Below, in pieces: positions 26,795-35,466 of a stretch of DNA of 64,000 nucleotides. How positions within the stretch are numbered: the first letter of the stretch is position 1; each line of letters opens with the position of its first letter. Where the stretch lies: assembly GCA_003158855.1 (NCBI GenBank), contig PMLJ01000034.1, forward strand, positions 62,001 through 126,000, in the 5' to 3' direction. The notes beneath the pieces are model-generated. The model did no database searches. It saw only the letters and a program-made list of their open reading frames with translations, and was not told the DNA's origin. The DNA comes from Acidimicrobiaceae bacterium (GTDB lineage Bacteria > Actinomycetota > Acidimicrobiia > Acidimicrobiales > RAAP-2). A program made the position numbers and the translations under genes.

Positions 26795-27211
26795 ATGACC
26801 GACGACGAAGGTATTCGACTTGAGACCCTCACCTTGATGCAGCAGTACCAAAGACTTCTGACCGAGGCGCGCTTCAGCGAGTGGATCGAACTGTGGGCTG
26901 ATGACGGAGTCTGCGAGTTTCCCTTTGCGAGTCTTGGACGCCCGAGACTTCTTCAGGGCAAAGAGCAAATACTCGCCTACATGACGGCCTATCCCTCTCG
27001 CATCTTCATTGAAGGGGTGGACAAACTACGCGTCCATCCCGCTCTTGACCCCAACGTCGTGGTCGTCGAGATGACAATCAAGGGACGGGCCGTCGAGACG
27101 GACAAGCCCTACAACCAGCAATACGTCATAGTGGCCGAGACGCGTGACGGCAAACTGACCCATTACCGGGAATATTGGAATCCGCTCGTGTTGGCCGAGG
27201 CCCTGTCGTGA
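26795..27211 (+). CDS. SnoaL-like / nuclear transport factor 2-fold protein
   Basis: About 138 residues with a cone-shaped alpha+beta fold: helix LMQQYQRLLTEARFSEWIELWADDGVCEFPF, then strands VVVVEMTIKGRA and YVIVAETRDGKLTHYREYWNP. Members are small-molecule isomerases, cyclases or dehydratases. The true start is ATG at 26795 with an AAAGGTGA ribosome site; the ORF-track start is too early. Its stop overlaps the NmrA-like gene start, and the two are likely coexpressed under the TetR repressor. They probably form a detoxification or small-molecule pathway. Confidence 0.82.
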   Translation: MTDDEGIRLETLTLMQQYQRLLTEARFSEWIELWADDGVCEFPFASLGRPRLLQGKEQILAYMTAYPSRIFIEGVDKLRVHPALDPNVVVVEMTIKGRAVETDKPYNQQYVIVAETRDGKLTHYREYWNPLVLAEALS

Positions 27212-28044
27212 TGGGGAGGGTTCTGGTCACCGGGGCTACCGGCAAGACCGGGCGCCGGCTCCTGACGCTTCTTGATCAGCGCAGCGTTCCAGCTATGGCC
27301 GCTTCCCGTGAGCCGCCGAACGGTGGGATCCGTTTCGACTGGACGGATCGCACGACCTGGGACGCCGCGCTGGACGGAGTCAGTGCGATCTATCTGGTTG
27401 CGCCAATGGGGGCGGGCGATGCGGTGTCCCTCATGACCGAGTTCATCGAAATGGCGATCGACCGTGGCGTTGCTCGATTCGTGCTGCTCAGCGCATCGTC
27501 ACTCGATGCGGGTGGTCCAGCGATGGGCCAGGTCCACCAGTGGCTTCAGACTTCCGGCGTCGAGTGGGCGGTACTCCGGCCTTCGTGGTTCATGGAGAAC
27601 TTTTCCGAAGGGCCGCACTGTGCCACCATTCGCGACGAGCGCGCCATCTACTCCGCAACCGCACACGGACGAGTCCCCTTCATCAGTGCCCACGACATCG
27701 CTGCTGCTGCAGCAACCGCGCTGACCGCACCCGTTCCTCCTCACGCAGACTACGTGCTGACCGGGCCTGAGTTGCTCAGCTATGACGAGGTTGCCCAGCG
27801 CATCAGCGCCGTCATCGGTGAGACCATCACCCACTATTCGCTCACCTTCGACGAGCTCGTGGCTCGCCATGTCGCGAATGGGTTGAGTGAGCCACACGCT
27901 CAGACGCTTGCCTTCATGGATCTCATCATCGCCGATGGCGCCGAGGATCGAATAACAGACGGATTGGCGCAGCTCGTTGATGAACCACCCGTGACGTTCC
28001 TTCAGTTCGTGTCGCACAATGCGTCCGTCTGGAATCGACCATAA
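27211..28044 (+). CDS. NmrA-like NAD(P)-binding oxidoreductase
   Basis: About 277 residues; atypical short-chain dehydrogenase or NmrA family. The nucleotide-binding motif is VLVTGATGKTGRRLL at the N-terminus. The region AAIYLVAPMG, then VEWAVLRPSWFMENF, is typical of NmrA/YtfG-like proteins that act on quinones or sense redox state. It starts on the stop of the SnoaL-like gene. The active-site Tyr-Lys pair of classical SDRs is not evident. Confidence 0.84.
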   Translation: MGRVLVTGATGKTGRRLLTLLDQRSVPAMAASREPPNGGIRFDWTDRTTWDAALDGVSAIYLVAPMGAGDAVSLMTEFIEMAIDRGVARFVLLSASSLDAGGPAMGQVHQWLQTSGVEWAVLRPSWFMENFSEGPHCATIRDERAIYSATAHGRVPFISAHDIAAAAATALTAPVPPHADYVLTGPELLSYDEVAQRISAVIGETITHYSLTFDELVARHVANGLSEPHAQTLAFMDLIIADGAEDRITDGLAQLVDEPPVTFLQFVSHNASVWNRP

Positions 28045-28069
28045 TTCTTATCCGGGGGTGCGTGCTCAA

Positions 28070-28108
28070 GCCTCCAGTGCAAGGTTGCATTCCTGTTGCG
28101 TCGGGCCC
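28070..28108 (+). repeat. Dispersed ~70-bp repeat, copy 3
   Basis: GCCTCCAGTGCAAGG then TTGCATTCCTGTTGCG and TCGGGCC. The right arm is lost. Confidence 0.7.
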
Positions 28109-28156
28109 GCAATTGTCGTATTTGCCGCTTCGGCGCTGCATCCGTATGGTTGGCCC

Positions 28157-28399
28157 ATGGAACAGACCAACACGGACTCGACGAATGAATCAGAAGAATG
28201 GACTTGTCTCCATTTCTCGGTCTCCAAAACAGAGGGAACGGTGCCTGATTTCCTGCGGCTGATCGCTTCGCGTCTGGATGAATTGGGTGACCCTGAGGTG
28301 ATGGACATCTCCTTTGCGCGTTACTGGACACGCGAATACGGCGAGCTAGAGCATGAGACGACGATCACCGTCTACTACTACAGGGAGGAGAAAGAGTAA
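28157..28399 (+). CDS. Small hypothetical protein
   Basis: An 80-residue acidic protein (EEWTCLHFSVSKTEGTVPDFLRLIASRLDELGDPEVMDISF, C-terminal TTITVYYYREEKE). No domain is recognised. The length is plausible for a gene, it is flanked by repeat copies 3 and 4, and codon use is reasonable. The ATG at 28157 is one candidate start. It could encode a small regulator or an antitoxin-like protein, but nothing in the sequence proves this. Confidence 0.55.
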   Translation: MEQTNTDSTNESEEWTCLHFSVSKTEGTVPDFLRLIASRLDELGDPEVMDISFARYWTREYGELEHETTITVYYYREEKE

Positions 28400-28443
28400 C
28401 TCCCCGTTGCCGCGATCAAGATTTCCACGCTTCCAACCTCTAG

Positions 28444-28535
28444 TCGGAATCGGCCCTCCGACACCAGTCAGGCCTAAACCAGGTCAAGACGCCAGTGCAA
28501 GGTTGCACACCTGTTGCGTCGGCCCCACGTCCAAC
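28444..28535 (+). repeat. Dispersed ~70-bp repeat, copy 4 (two units)
   Basis: Left unit contributes CGGCCCTCCGACACCAG; the right unit reads CCAGTGCAAGGTTGC then ACCTGTTGCGTCGG. The two are about 70 bases apart. Confidence 0.7.
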
Positions 28536-28565
28536 AAAGGGAAAATAGAAGGAATGCAGGTCCCA

Positions 28566-29050
28566 CTATTTCCAGAATCTCCTTGGACTCTTTGAACTGC
28601 GATTTGCCGCGACTTCTCGAACAAGAGCTTCTCCTCTGTCAAGGTCTCTTACCGCTTCATCCAATATTTCTCGCATAGCTGTTATATCTGAGCCGAGACG
28701 TCTTTCGTCGTTTTCCAACAACTGATTGAGTAAAGGAACGAGGTTCGGCTGACTCTCAACTTGCAACAATTGGGTGAGAGACCTCACCCTCTCTATCTCA
28801 CGAGATTGTCTTTCGTTGGATGCTGACTGAATCACTTGTGCCTTAGCAAGCATCGAATTGCTTTTTGGTAACAATTCCATTGCACGGATCTGCTCCGGCG
28901 AATGTGGCCTACTCCTTTTCCATTCTGCATCAAGCTCTCGAGCACGGCGGGCAATATCAACAGTCAGAACTCTGAAGCGATAACAGCCTCATCAAGCAGG
29001 CATTCATTTTGGACATACTTGACTAGCGCGCCAACGACTTCGTCACTCAT
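28566..29050 (-). pseudogene. Frameshifted low-GC gene of unknown function
   Basis: The upstream frame starts at ATG 29050 with a GGAG ribosome site and runs MSDEVVGALVKYVQNECLLDEAV until a TGA at 28964-28966. A second frame then continues TVDIARRARELDAEWKRSRP up to the track ORF (28566-28880), with no ATG, GTG or TTG at the junction. Together they would give one protein of about 160 residues with helical, charged, coiled-coil-like C-terminus. Base composition is markedly lower in GC than the chromosome (about 43% in the line at 28681). Either a true frameshift, a sequencing error or a programmed event. Confidence 0.55.
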
Positions 29051-29177
29051 TGCACTCCAATTCCGCGAAGAACTCCAATTTGTTCGAGTCTAGAAAACAA
29101 AGGGTCGAGGAGGCTTCTATAGGGGATTTTCTTCAATGGTGGGAGTCACGGATGGAGTAATCCCACTCAAGCACCTA

Positions 29178-29293
29178 GCCTCCAGTGCAAGGTTGCAGAT
29201 CTGTCACGTCGGGCCCTCGACTATGACTTGGACTCGACATTCGGCAGTAGGTACAAGAGTACGTTCCTGTGACGTCTGGTCTCCAGAGCCAAC
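29178..29293 (+). repeat. Dispersed ~70-bp repeat, copy 5 (two units)
   Basis: First unit: GCCTCCAGTGCAAGG, GATCTGTCACGTCGGGCC. Second unit 66 bases later: TTCCTGTGACGTC then TCCAGAGCCAAC. The stretch between 29051 and 29425 shows no gene apart from these repeats. Confidence 0.7.
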
Positions 29294-29425
29294 AGTCTCC
29301 GAACTCTGTTCCTTTAGGCGGATCGGTCGCTCCTAACCTCATTCGTCGCGGTCGTACTCGGTCCGCATGTGCAAGTGTTCCGTGCCTGACGTAAACGGCA
29401 CAACGCCTGACATGAGGGTGGTGGT

Positions 29426-30739
29426 TCAGCGGGCGGTTCGATTGAACACTTCTCGTAGACGAACCCGCGAGCCTGTGCGAAGAATTGCTCGTCGATAGAC
29501 AGTGGCCGCTACTCGAGCGATACCGATCGTGCACACCACGCTGATAATCGCCGAACTGAGAAACTCCCACCATGTCACGGCTCTGAAACCTACCAACACC
29601 GGCATGGCGAAAGGAGCCGTCGGAGGTAGATACGCGAGCACCTTCAGCAGAGCGCTGGGGCTTCCCGAACTGGCTCCCGTGAGGGCCATTATGTAGCCGA
29701 AGATCATCGGGAGGCTCAACGGGAGCACCAGGCTTTGCACCTGATCCTGGCGCTCGACCATGGAACCGGCGGCGGCGTAGACCCAACAGTAGAAGACGTA
29801 GCCCAGCACCAGCCAGACCAACGTGCTCACGACGACGAGTGGCGCGGAGCCGTGCAAGAGACTTGAACCCACCGCCTTGGACAAGATGAGGGCGAACGCC
29901 ACGATGAGCGATGCCTGGGCCAACGCCACCAGACCAATGCCCAGGACCTTGCCGGTCAAGAGTTGGATCGGGCGCACCGCGGACAGCAGCACCTCGATCA
30001 CCCGGCTGGACTTCTCCTCCATGACCCCCATCAGGATCCAGGTGTTGTACTGGTTGAGCATGACGAAGATGAGAATTATGCCGATCAGTGAGGTGGCCTC
30101 GCTCGCGTTTCCCCCGGCGGCATTCTTCTTGCCCGCCTCAACGCTCGTTATCGGTAGCGCCTTGGCTTCCTTTAGCGTCTCGGACTGTGCGGGTGAAAGT
30201 TTGGCTGCCTGGAACGCCTCGGCGATGCCAAGGTTCTCGGCCACCGAACGAACCAGTTGGGCGCCCGACGAGTTGTCGGCCGATGAAAGAGGGCTCTTCA
30301 CGAGCAACTCACGACCGTCCACGATCGCGACGTTGATTCGACCCGAACGGAGGTCGGACTTGGCCTTCTTGACACTGGATTCGGGCACGAAGTGCACGGT
30401 GACGTCCGCGCTCTTGGCGGAACTGGAAACGGTTGTGCGAAGGGAGGATGAGAGCGTCCCGACGATACCGACCTCCTGGGGCTTCGCCTTGCCGTTGTGC
30501 AGCACGGGGATGACGATTGCGGCAGCTACCACGATCAAGATGAACAGCGTCGTGACCTTCAAGACTCGTCCACGAAATCTCTCTCGCACTTCTCGAGCCA
30601 TGATCAAACCGACGTCACTGCTGAGTGAGCTCGACAATGAGCGGGCCGCACGCCGTTTGGTGGGACGGTGCCGTCGACGCCGGCCGACCTTCAGGGCCGC
30701 CGCCACGACCACGGCGAGCGCAATGACGACGAACTTCAT
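29426..30739 (-). CDS. ABC-2 type exporter permease (NatB-like)
   Basis: About 437 residues. An N-terminal membrane segment is followed by a short cytoplasmic arm with MAREVRERFRGRVLKVTTLFIL, a large extracytoplasmic domain, then five C-terminal membrane helices. The motif ILMGVMEEKSSRVIEVLLSAVRPIQLLTGKVLG is the NatB/YhaP family hallmark at the coupling region. It forms an export system with the ATPase encoded next, overlapping its stop by four bases; these systems export Na+, drugs or peptides. The substrate is unknown. Confidence 0.87.
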   Translation of the reverse strand: MKFVVIALAVVVAAALKVGRRRRHRPTKRRAARSLSSSLSSDVGLIMAREVRERFRGRVLKVTTLFILIVVAAAIVIPVLHNGKAKPQEVGIVGTLSSSLRTTVSSSAKSADVTVHFVPESSVKKAKSDLRSGRINVAIVDGRELLVKSPLSSADNSSGAQLVRSVAENLGIAEAFQAAKLSPAQSETLKEAKALPITSVEAGKKNAAGGNASEATSLIGIILIFVMLNQYNTWILMGVMEEKSSRVIEVLLSAVRPIQLLTGKVLGIGLVALAQASLIVAFALILSKAVGSSLLHGSAPLVVVSTLVWLVLGYVFYCWVYAAAGSMVERQDQVQSLVLPLSLPMIFGYIMALTGASSGSPSALLKVLAYLPPTAPFAMPVLVGFRAVTWWEFLSSAIISVVCTIGIARVAATVYRRAILRTGSRVRLREVFNRTAR

Positions 30740-31683
30740 TTCACCGCTTCTCGGAAGAGCTCGGAGAGGCGGCGGCGTTCGAAGACGAATTTCGTCACCC
30801 GGCCGGCACCGCGGGCGAGCTCCAAGACAGCGTCGCTGTCGACGTTGGCGTCAAGCACGAGTCGAACTTCGCCCCCCGTGACTTCGGAGACCGTGACTCC
30901 GGCGACTCTATCGGCCCAGGAAGCGGAGCGGTCACCTTCGACCCGCACTACCAGTCGTCGCGGCCCACTGGAGGCCAAATCGTCCACTCGGCCGGCCACC
31001 ACCAAATGACCGTGGTCGATGATCACGACTGACTCGCAGAGGTCCTCGACCTGGTCGAGTTGATGACTGGAAAAGAGCACGCAGCAACCGGAGCGGGCCT
31101 GTTCGGCGAGCACCTCACCAATGACGTCGATCCCCGAGGGGTCCAGTCCGGCGAGCGGTTCGTCCAAGACCAGCAACTCGGGTCCGTGGAGCAATGCGGC
31201 TACCAGTTGCACGCGTTGTTGGTTCCCGTGAGAGAGGGCCTCCACCTTGCTACCGGCCCGATCGGCGATTCCCAGGCGATCTAACCAGGTGGCCGTCGCG
31301 CTCGAGGCGTCGATCGCGGTCATCCCGTGCAGTCTCCCGAGATACTGAAGTTGCTCGCCGACGAGCATGCCTGGATAGAGACCGCGCTCCTCGGGCATGT
31401 AGCCGAAGCGCCGTCTCTCAGCCTGACCCACGACGGAGCCCTTCCACGTGATCGTGCCGGCGTCCAGATCGGTGAGGCCGAAGATCGCCCTCATCGTGGT
31501 CGTCTTGCCCGCACCATTGGGTCCCAGAAAACCCACCACCTGGCCGGCGGGAACCTCGAAGGTGAGATGGTCGAGGGCGGTAAGTGCTTCGAATCGGCGG
31601 CAGAGATCTTCTATCTGGAGAACATGTGCCACGTGGCTCAGGATACTGACCATGAGGAGCTCGCGAGCTGCGATGGCATTCAC
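30736..31683 (-). CDS. ABC transporter ATP-binding protein (NatA-like)
   Basis: Cytoplasmic ATPase with Walker A GPNGAGKTTT, signature LSHGNQQRVQL and Walker B LLVLDEPLAGLDPSG. The C-terminal domain has the length (about 100 residues after the NBD) seen in NatA-type exporters. Several starts are possible (31683, 31653 or a GTG near 31632); the first gives 315 residues. The signature has His in place of Gly (LSHGN), a common variant here. It sits right beside repeat copy 6. Confidence 0.88.
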   Translation of the reverse strand: MNAIAARELLMVSILSHVAHVLQIEDLCRRFEALTALDHLTFEVPAGQVVGFLGPNGAGKTTTMRAIFGLTDLDAGTITWKGSVVGQAERRRFGYMPEERGLYPGMLVGEQLQYLGRLHGMTAIDASSATATWLDRLGIADRAGSKVEALSHGNQQRVQLVAALLHGPELLVLDEPLAGLDPSGIDVIGEVLAEQARSGCCVLFSSHQLDQVEDLCESVVIIDHGHLVVAGRVDDLASSGPRRLVVRVEGDRSASWADRVAGVTVSEVTGGEVRLVLDANVDSDAVLELARGAGRVTKFVFERRRLSELFREAVK

Positions 31684-31700
31684 GGTGCACTCGAGACCGC

Positions 31701-31779
31701 CTCTCCGACACCAATTAGCTCACGTCCAGATCAAGTCGACAGTGCGAGGTTGCAATTCTGTTGCGTCGGGCCTACGTCA
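31701..31779 (+). repeat. Dispersed ~70-bp repeat, copy 6
   Basis: CTCTCCGACACCAATTAG followed by a spacer, then CAGTGCGAGGTTGCA, TTCTGTTGCGTCGGGCC. Like all copies it points rightward. Confidence 0.7.
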
Positions 31780-31854
31780 CGATTCCGTACTTGGCTCGAC
31801 CACTTTGTGATTTCTGGGTGGCCCTCCTATTGCGACGAATGTTTGACAAGGAAC

Positions 31855-32205
31855 CTAACGTTCCAATCCGAAGTACGCTGCGCAACCGCTCAGACCCGCC
31901 ACAGACACCGAGTCGCCCAAAGCACTCGCCTGCCATTGGGCACGAGTCAGCCGCAAGTGGCGAAGTTGGCACGGCCCGGACGGGGACTGGCTCGTACTGA
32001 CGCCGTTGTCGCGGTAACCGATTCGGCGCGACACGCCGAGAGACGCCGCATTGTCGAGTCGGGCGGAGGTAATCGCTTCCTGGGCACCAAGGTGGTCAAA
32101 TGCGAGTCCCAGAACTGCGGTTCTCATTGAGGTGCCTATTCCGATACCTCTGACGCTGGTTGCGAGCCATGAACCTGAGTCCACGGTCCGAAGCGTCGGA
32201 ATGGG
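31855..32205 (-). pseudogene. Truncated GNAT acetyltransferase
   Basis: The minus frame encodes only the C-terminal half of a RimJ/RimL-type GNAT domain: RGIGIGTSMRTAVLGLAFDHLGA is the acetyl-CoA loop and NAASLGVSRRIGYRDNG is the last helix. It is preceded by an in-frame stop (TGA) just before PTLRTVDSGSWL, and the N-terminal strands are in a different frame or missing. This is consistent with gene decay near the repeat copy 6. Confidence 0.6.
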
Positions 32206-32288
32206 TCACGAGGCGATCACCCACGTACGAGTTCCACGTGTCACGTCGGGTAGAAGCTGTAGCAGACCTGCAGCGTTAGGCTCTCGAA

Positions 32289-33815
32289 GTGACCCCAGCG
32301 GACCAGTCTCGTATCCATAACGCATCGATCGCGGGACGTGTGATGTCACCCGATGACGCGGCCCAGTTCATCCGGCCGGGCGACAACGTCGGGATGAGCG
32401 GATTCACCGGAGCGGGCTACCCCAAACAGGTGCCGGGAGCCCTGGTGCGACGCGTCGAGGAAGCGGCCGCGCGAGGCGACCGATTCGCTGTGAGCGTGTG
32501 GACGGGTGCGTCGACCGCCCCCGAGCTCGACGGAGCACTCGCGGCCGTCGACGCGATCGACCTGCGCATGCCGTATCAATCCGACCCGGTGAGCCGCGCC
32601 AAGATCAACGCCGGACTCGTCGACTACCTGGACCTGCACCTCTCGCACGTCGCGCAGATGGTCTGGGAGGGGGCCTTCGGTCACCTGGACGTCGCCGTCG
32701 TGGAAGTGACTGGCATCACGGCGGACGGCGAGCTCATCCCGTCGTCCTCGGTGGGCAACAACAAGACGTGGATCGACCGAGCCGACCGGGTCATCCTGGA
32801 GGTGAACTCGTGGCAGCCCGCCGCCTTCGAGGGGATGCACGACGTCTACTACGGCACCGCGCTGCCGCCATTGCGCAAGCCCATTCAAATCCTGAGTGTG
32901 TCGGACCGCATCGGCGTGCCCTATCTCCACTGCCCACCCGAGAAGATCGTTGCCGTCGTCGAGACGAATTCCCCCGATCGCAATACGGTGTTCAAGCCGG
33001 TCGATGACACCTCTCAGCAGATCGCCCAGCACCTCTTGGAGTTCCTATCGCAAGAAGTGAAGCGGGACCGCCTCCCCGCGGCGCTCCTGCCACTGCAGTC
33101 GGGTGTCGGCAACATCGCCAACGCCGTCCTGCGCGGTCTCGACGGTGGCCCGTTCCGTCCACTCACCGCGTACACCGAGGTCATCCAAGACGGCATGCTG
33201 GCGCTTCTGCGCTCGGGCACCATGGACTCCATATCGGCGACGGCCTTCTCGCTCAGCGACGAAGGTGCGGCCGACCTGCACGCCAACATCGCCGAATACC
33301 ACGACCGGATCGTGCTGCGGCCCCAAGAGATCAGCAACCACCCCGAGGTGATCCGTCGCCTCGGTTGCCTGGCCATGAACGGCGCGATCGAGGCCGACAT
33401 CTACGGCAACATCAACTCCACCCACGTCATGGGTTCGAGCATCATGAACGGTATCGGCGGCTCGGGCGACTTCGCCCGCAACGCGTACATCGCGATGTTC
33501 CTCACGCCGTCGACCGCCAAGGGCGGCGCGATCTCCTCCATCGTGCCGATGGTCAGCCACGTGGACCATACCGAGCACGACGTGCACGTCATCATCACCG
33601 AGCAAGGCGTCGCGGACCTGCGCGGACTCGCGCCACGCCGTCGCGCCCAGAAGATCATCGACCAGTGCGCGCACCCCGACTACCGGCCGATGCTCCAGGA
33701 CTACCTCGATCGCGCGAGTAAGACTGCCCCCGGCAAGCACACTCCGCACTTGATCGAGGAATCGTTGTCGTGGCACGCGCGCTACCTGCGCGATGGCACC
33801 ATGCAACCCGGGTGA
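32289..33815 (+). CDS. Acetyl-CoA hydrolase/CoA-transferase (succinyl-CoA:acetate CoA-transferase-like)
   Basis: 508 residues, class I CoA-transferase family of AarC/Ach1/Cat1. The N-terminal domain begins with GRVMSPDDAAQFIRPGDNVGMSGFTGAGYPKQVPGAL; the catalytic glutamate is expected in AYTEVIQDGM; the C-terminal glycine loop is MNGIGGSGDFARNAY. It transfers CoA between acetate and succinate or hydrolyses acetyl-CoA. The GTG start at 32289 is used. GC content is high and the gene looks more like the resident chromosome than the neighbouring modules. Confidence 0.9.
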   Translation: MTPADQSRIHNASIAGRVMSPDDAAQFIRPGDNVGMSGFTGAGYPKQVPGALVRRVEEAAARGDRFAVSVWTGASTAPELDGALAAVDAIDLRMPYQSDPVSRAKINAGLVDYLDLHLSHVAQMVWEGAFGHLDVAVVEVTGITADGELIPSSSVGNNKTWIDRADRVILEVNSWQPAAFEGMHDVYYGTALPPLRKPIQILSVSDRIGVPYLHCPPEKIVAVVETNSPDRNTVFKPVDDTSQQIAQHLLEFLSQEVKRDRLPAALLPLQSGVGNIANAVLRGLDGGPFRPLTAYTEVIQDGMLALLRSGTMDSISATAFSLSDEGAADLHANIAEYHDRIVLRPQEISNHPEVIRRLGCLAMNGAIEADIYGNINSTHVMGSSIMNGIGGSGDFARNAYIAMFLTPSTAKGGAISSIVPMVSHVDHTEHDVHVIITEQGVADLRGLAPRRRAQKIIDQCAHPDYRPMLQDYLDRASKTAPGKHTPHLIEESLSWHARYLRDGTMQPG

Positions 33816-34120
33816 GGGCCACGCGGTGTCGCTGGTGCCAGCCCCTGCGCCATCTGACGCCCACCATGTGACGACCGAGGGCTTTGGTTCGCTCATGGAA
33901 ATTACGTCAAGGGTTGACCTGACAGGATGACCTGCGCTGGGTCTTGTTACCTTTCCGTTTGGTGAAATTAGGCCCAGTGAAAGGCTCAATTCATGCCGGC
34001 GTCCTATTGGAGTTGCCACGGTTTGATGGACACGCCAAGAGCGGACGATATGCGATTCCTCCATTCGGACTGAAACTCGATGTCACTTGGACTGAATCTT
34101 GGATGTCACCTGACAGCTGA
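33816..34120. other. Non-coding stretch leading to IS21-like ends
   Basis: No gene seen between the CoA-transferase and the IS21-like terminus B at 34066-34115. The last five bases (GCTGA) separate B from the opposite terminus B'. Confidence 0.5.
34066..34115 (-). repeat. IS21-like terminus B (leftward-facing)
   Basis: Read on the minus strand it starts TGTCAGGTGACATCC and contains two ~22-bp units ending in GATTCAGTCC and GTTTCAGTCCG. It matches termini A and C. Confidence 0.65.
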
Positions 34121-34200
34121 TGTCAAGAGTTGAACTCGAACTTCAGTGGAATCGCACGGGAGTGCAGTAGCGTCGCATCTCAAATTCACTAGCGTCGCAT
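34121..34200 (+). repeat. IS21-like terminus B' (rightward-facing)
   Basis: Begins TGTCAAGAGTTGAACTCG, with tandem units containing ACTTCAGTGGAATCGCA, then GTGCAGTAGCGTCGCAT and ATTCACTAGCGTCGCAT. It is more diverged than A, B and C but has the same TGTCAAG tip and unit spacing. Confidence 0.5.
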
Positions 34201-34266
34201 CCTTGCTTCTGCTTGATGATCTCGATCGATCGAGTTTGCGAGGGTGCGGGGGTGCGGAGCAGTGGC

Positions 34267-35424
34267 CTAGCGCAACGGACTCGAGCCGGCGAGTCCAAGC
34301 AGGTCCCGTGAGACGAAGAGTGACGCGGGCTGACCGGCGGTCTTGCGCGAGACCGTCCCCTGTTCAGTGAGGATTCCGACACGGGCTAGACGGTGGAGGG
34401 TTGCCAAGGAGGCCTTGCGGGAGATCTCAAGTTCGTCGGCAAGTATTTGGGAGGTGAGGACGAGATGACGAGGAAGCAGATCGAGCGCTGCAAAGACCGC
34501 AGCGTCGCTGCGGGGCTTGCGATCACCGGCCACGAGCCGATCGCGCCACTGCTGCTTGATCTGTTCGACGTTTGAGATCAGTGCACGCTGGGCCCTGCCC
34601 CCACTGGCCACCGCGTCAGCGAACCACGTGATCCACCTGCGATGATCGCCTAGTCGGAAGAGCACCAGGCCCGAGGAGTAGCCAGCGACGTCGGCGGCGA
34701 TCGCCACGCTTACTGGCGGAGGCACGAGGAGCGCGAGCCGTCGGGTCAGCACCCAGGCTACGAGCACCCGGCCTATTCGGCCATTGCCATCACCGAAGGG
34801 ATGGATGATCTCGAACTGCGCGTGGCTGATCGCGGCTTGGGCGACCGGGTCGACGTCCACGCGGCTCACGTAGGCGATGAGGTCGTCGAGCAGCGCCGGG
34901 AGCGCACCGGGAGGAGGCGTCACGAGGTGCGCGTCGAGCGGACTCGTCCCCCCGATCCAGCCCTGCTCGTTCCTTATCGCCCCGACGTAGCGCTCGGGAG
35001 TCGGGCTTCGCGTCATGAGGGTGCGATGCCACTTGCACAGCGTCTCGATCGAGAGCGCTGCACCTCCTTCGGCGCTGGCTACAGCTTCGGAGACAGCCGC
35101 CAGGTTGCACGCCACCCATGCGGCGGCTCCTGCCCCTTGTCGGCCGAGTTGCTCCTCGGCGAGGACTACGTCGACAACAGGAGCGGTGACGCCCTCGATG
35201 TACGAAGAGGCGACACCCTCTGAGCGCAGCAGGAGCCGCGCGAGGGGTTCGTAGTCGCTGTCCAGCGCCTCTGCGGCGTGAGCGACTTCGGTGGCCGCCG
35301 CTGCGGACCTAGCGGCGGTGGGCGCGTCGAGCGTGAGTTCACGGTCTTTCAGGAGGGCCGGCACGAAGGCGAGGATCCTCCGTCCGTTCCAGACGACCTC
35401 AACTTCGGACCCAGACGATTCCAA
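34267..35424 (-). CDS. Fic-domain protein with winged-helix C-terminus
   Basis: 385 residues. The Fic active-site motif HPFGDGNGRIGR (AMP-transfer) is complete. An N-terminal inhibitory helix of class II Fic proteins is seen as SEGVASSYIEG ([S/T]xxxE[G/N]), so it should be autoinhibited. The C-terminal region (RKPRSDAAVFAALDLLP then LADELEISRKASLATLHRLARVGIL) is a winged helix-turn-helix. The start is TTG at 35424 behind GAGGGAG. It probably AMPylates a protein target and may regulate its own promoter. It could act as a toxin or defence factor, which is inference. Confidence 0.9.
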   Translation of the reverse strand: MESSGSEVEVVWNGRRILAFVPALLKDRELTLDAPTAARSAAAATEVAHAAEALDSDYEPLARLLLRSEGVASSYIEGVTAPVVDVVLAEEQLGRQGAGAAAWVACNLAAVSEAVASAEGGAALSIETLCKWHRTLMTRSPTPERYVGAIRNEQGWIGGTSPLDAHLVTPPPGALPALLDDLIAYVSRVDVDPVAQAAISHAQFEIIHPFGDGNGRIGRVLVAWVLTRRLALLVPPPVSVAIAADVAGYSSGLVLFRLGDHRRWITWFADAVASGGRAQRALISNVEQIKQQWRDRLVAGDRKPRSDAAVFAALDLLPRHLVLTSQILADELEISRKASLATLHRLARVGILTEQGTVSRKTAGQPASLFVSRDLLGLAGSSPLR

Positions 35425-35442
35425 GGTCTCTCCCTCAATAAG

Positions 35443-35466
35443 TTACCAATAACAGTGTACCGGTAA
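35443..35466. promoter_or_regulatory. Inverted repeats in the fic promoter region
   Basis: TTACC (35443-35447) and GGTAA (35462-35466) flank a 14-base centre, and TACCGGTA (35458-35465) is a perfect palindrome. A third related element (CGGTATT) lies at about 35483. They could be sites for the winged-helix of the Fic protein. Confidence 0.45.

Larger units (their letters stand above)
24499..34115. mobile_element. Putative transposase-less cassette compartment 1
   Basis: A 9.6-kb segment bounded by inverted IS21-like termini A and B. It contains accessory modules separated by a ~70-bp repeat, gene fragments and low-GC stretches, but no istA/istB or other transposase that I can see. It could be a passive composite element moved in trans, or independent insertions that have decayed. 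The boundaries are inferred only from the termini. Confidence 0.35.

Noticed and set aside
24701-31779. Classical integron attC sites
   Set aside because: The dispersed repeat has palindromic halves and cassette-like placement but lacks the RYYYAAC and GTTRRRY core sites, and no integron integrase gene is present.
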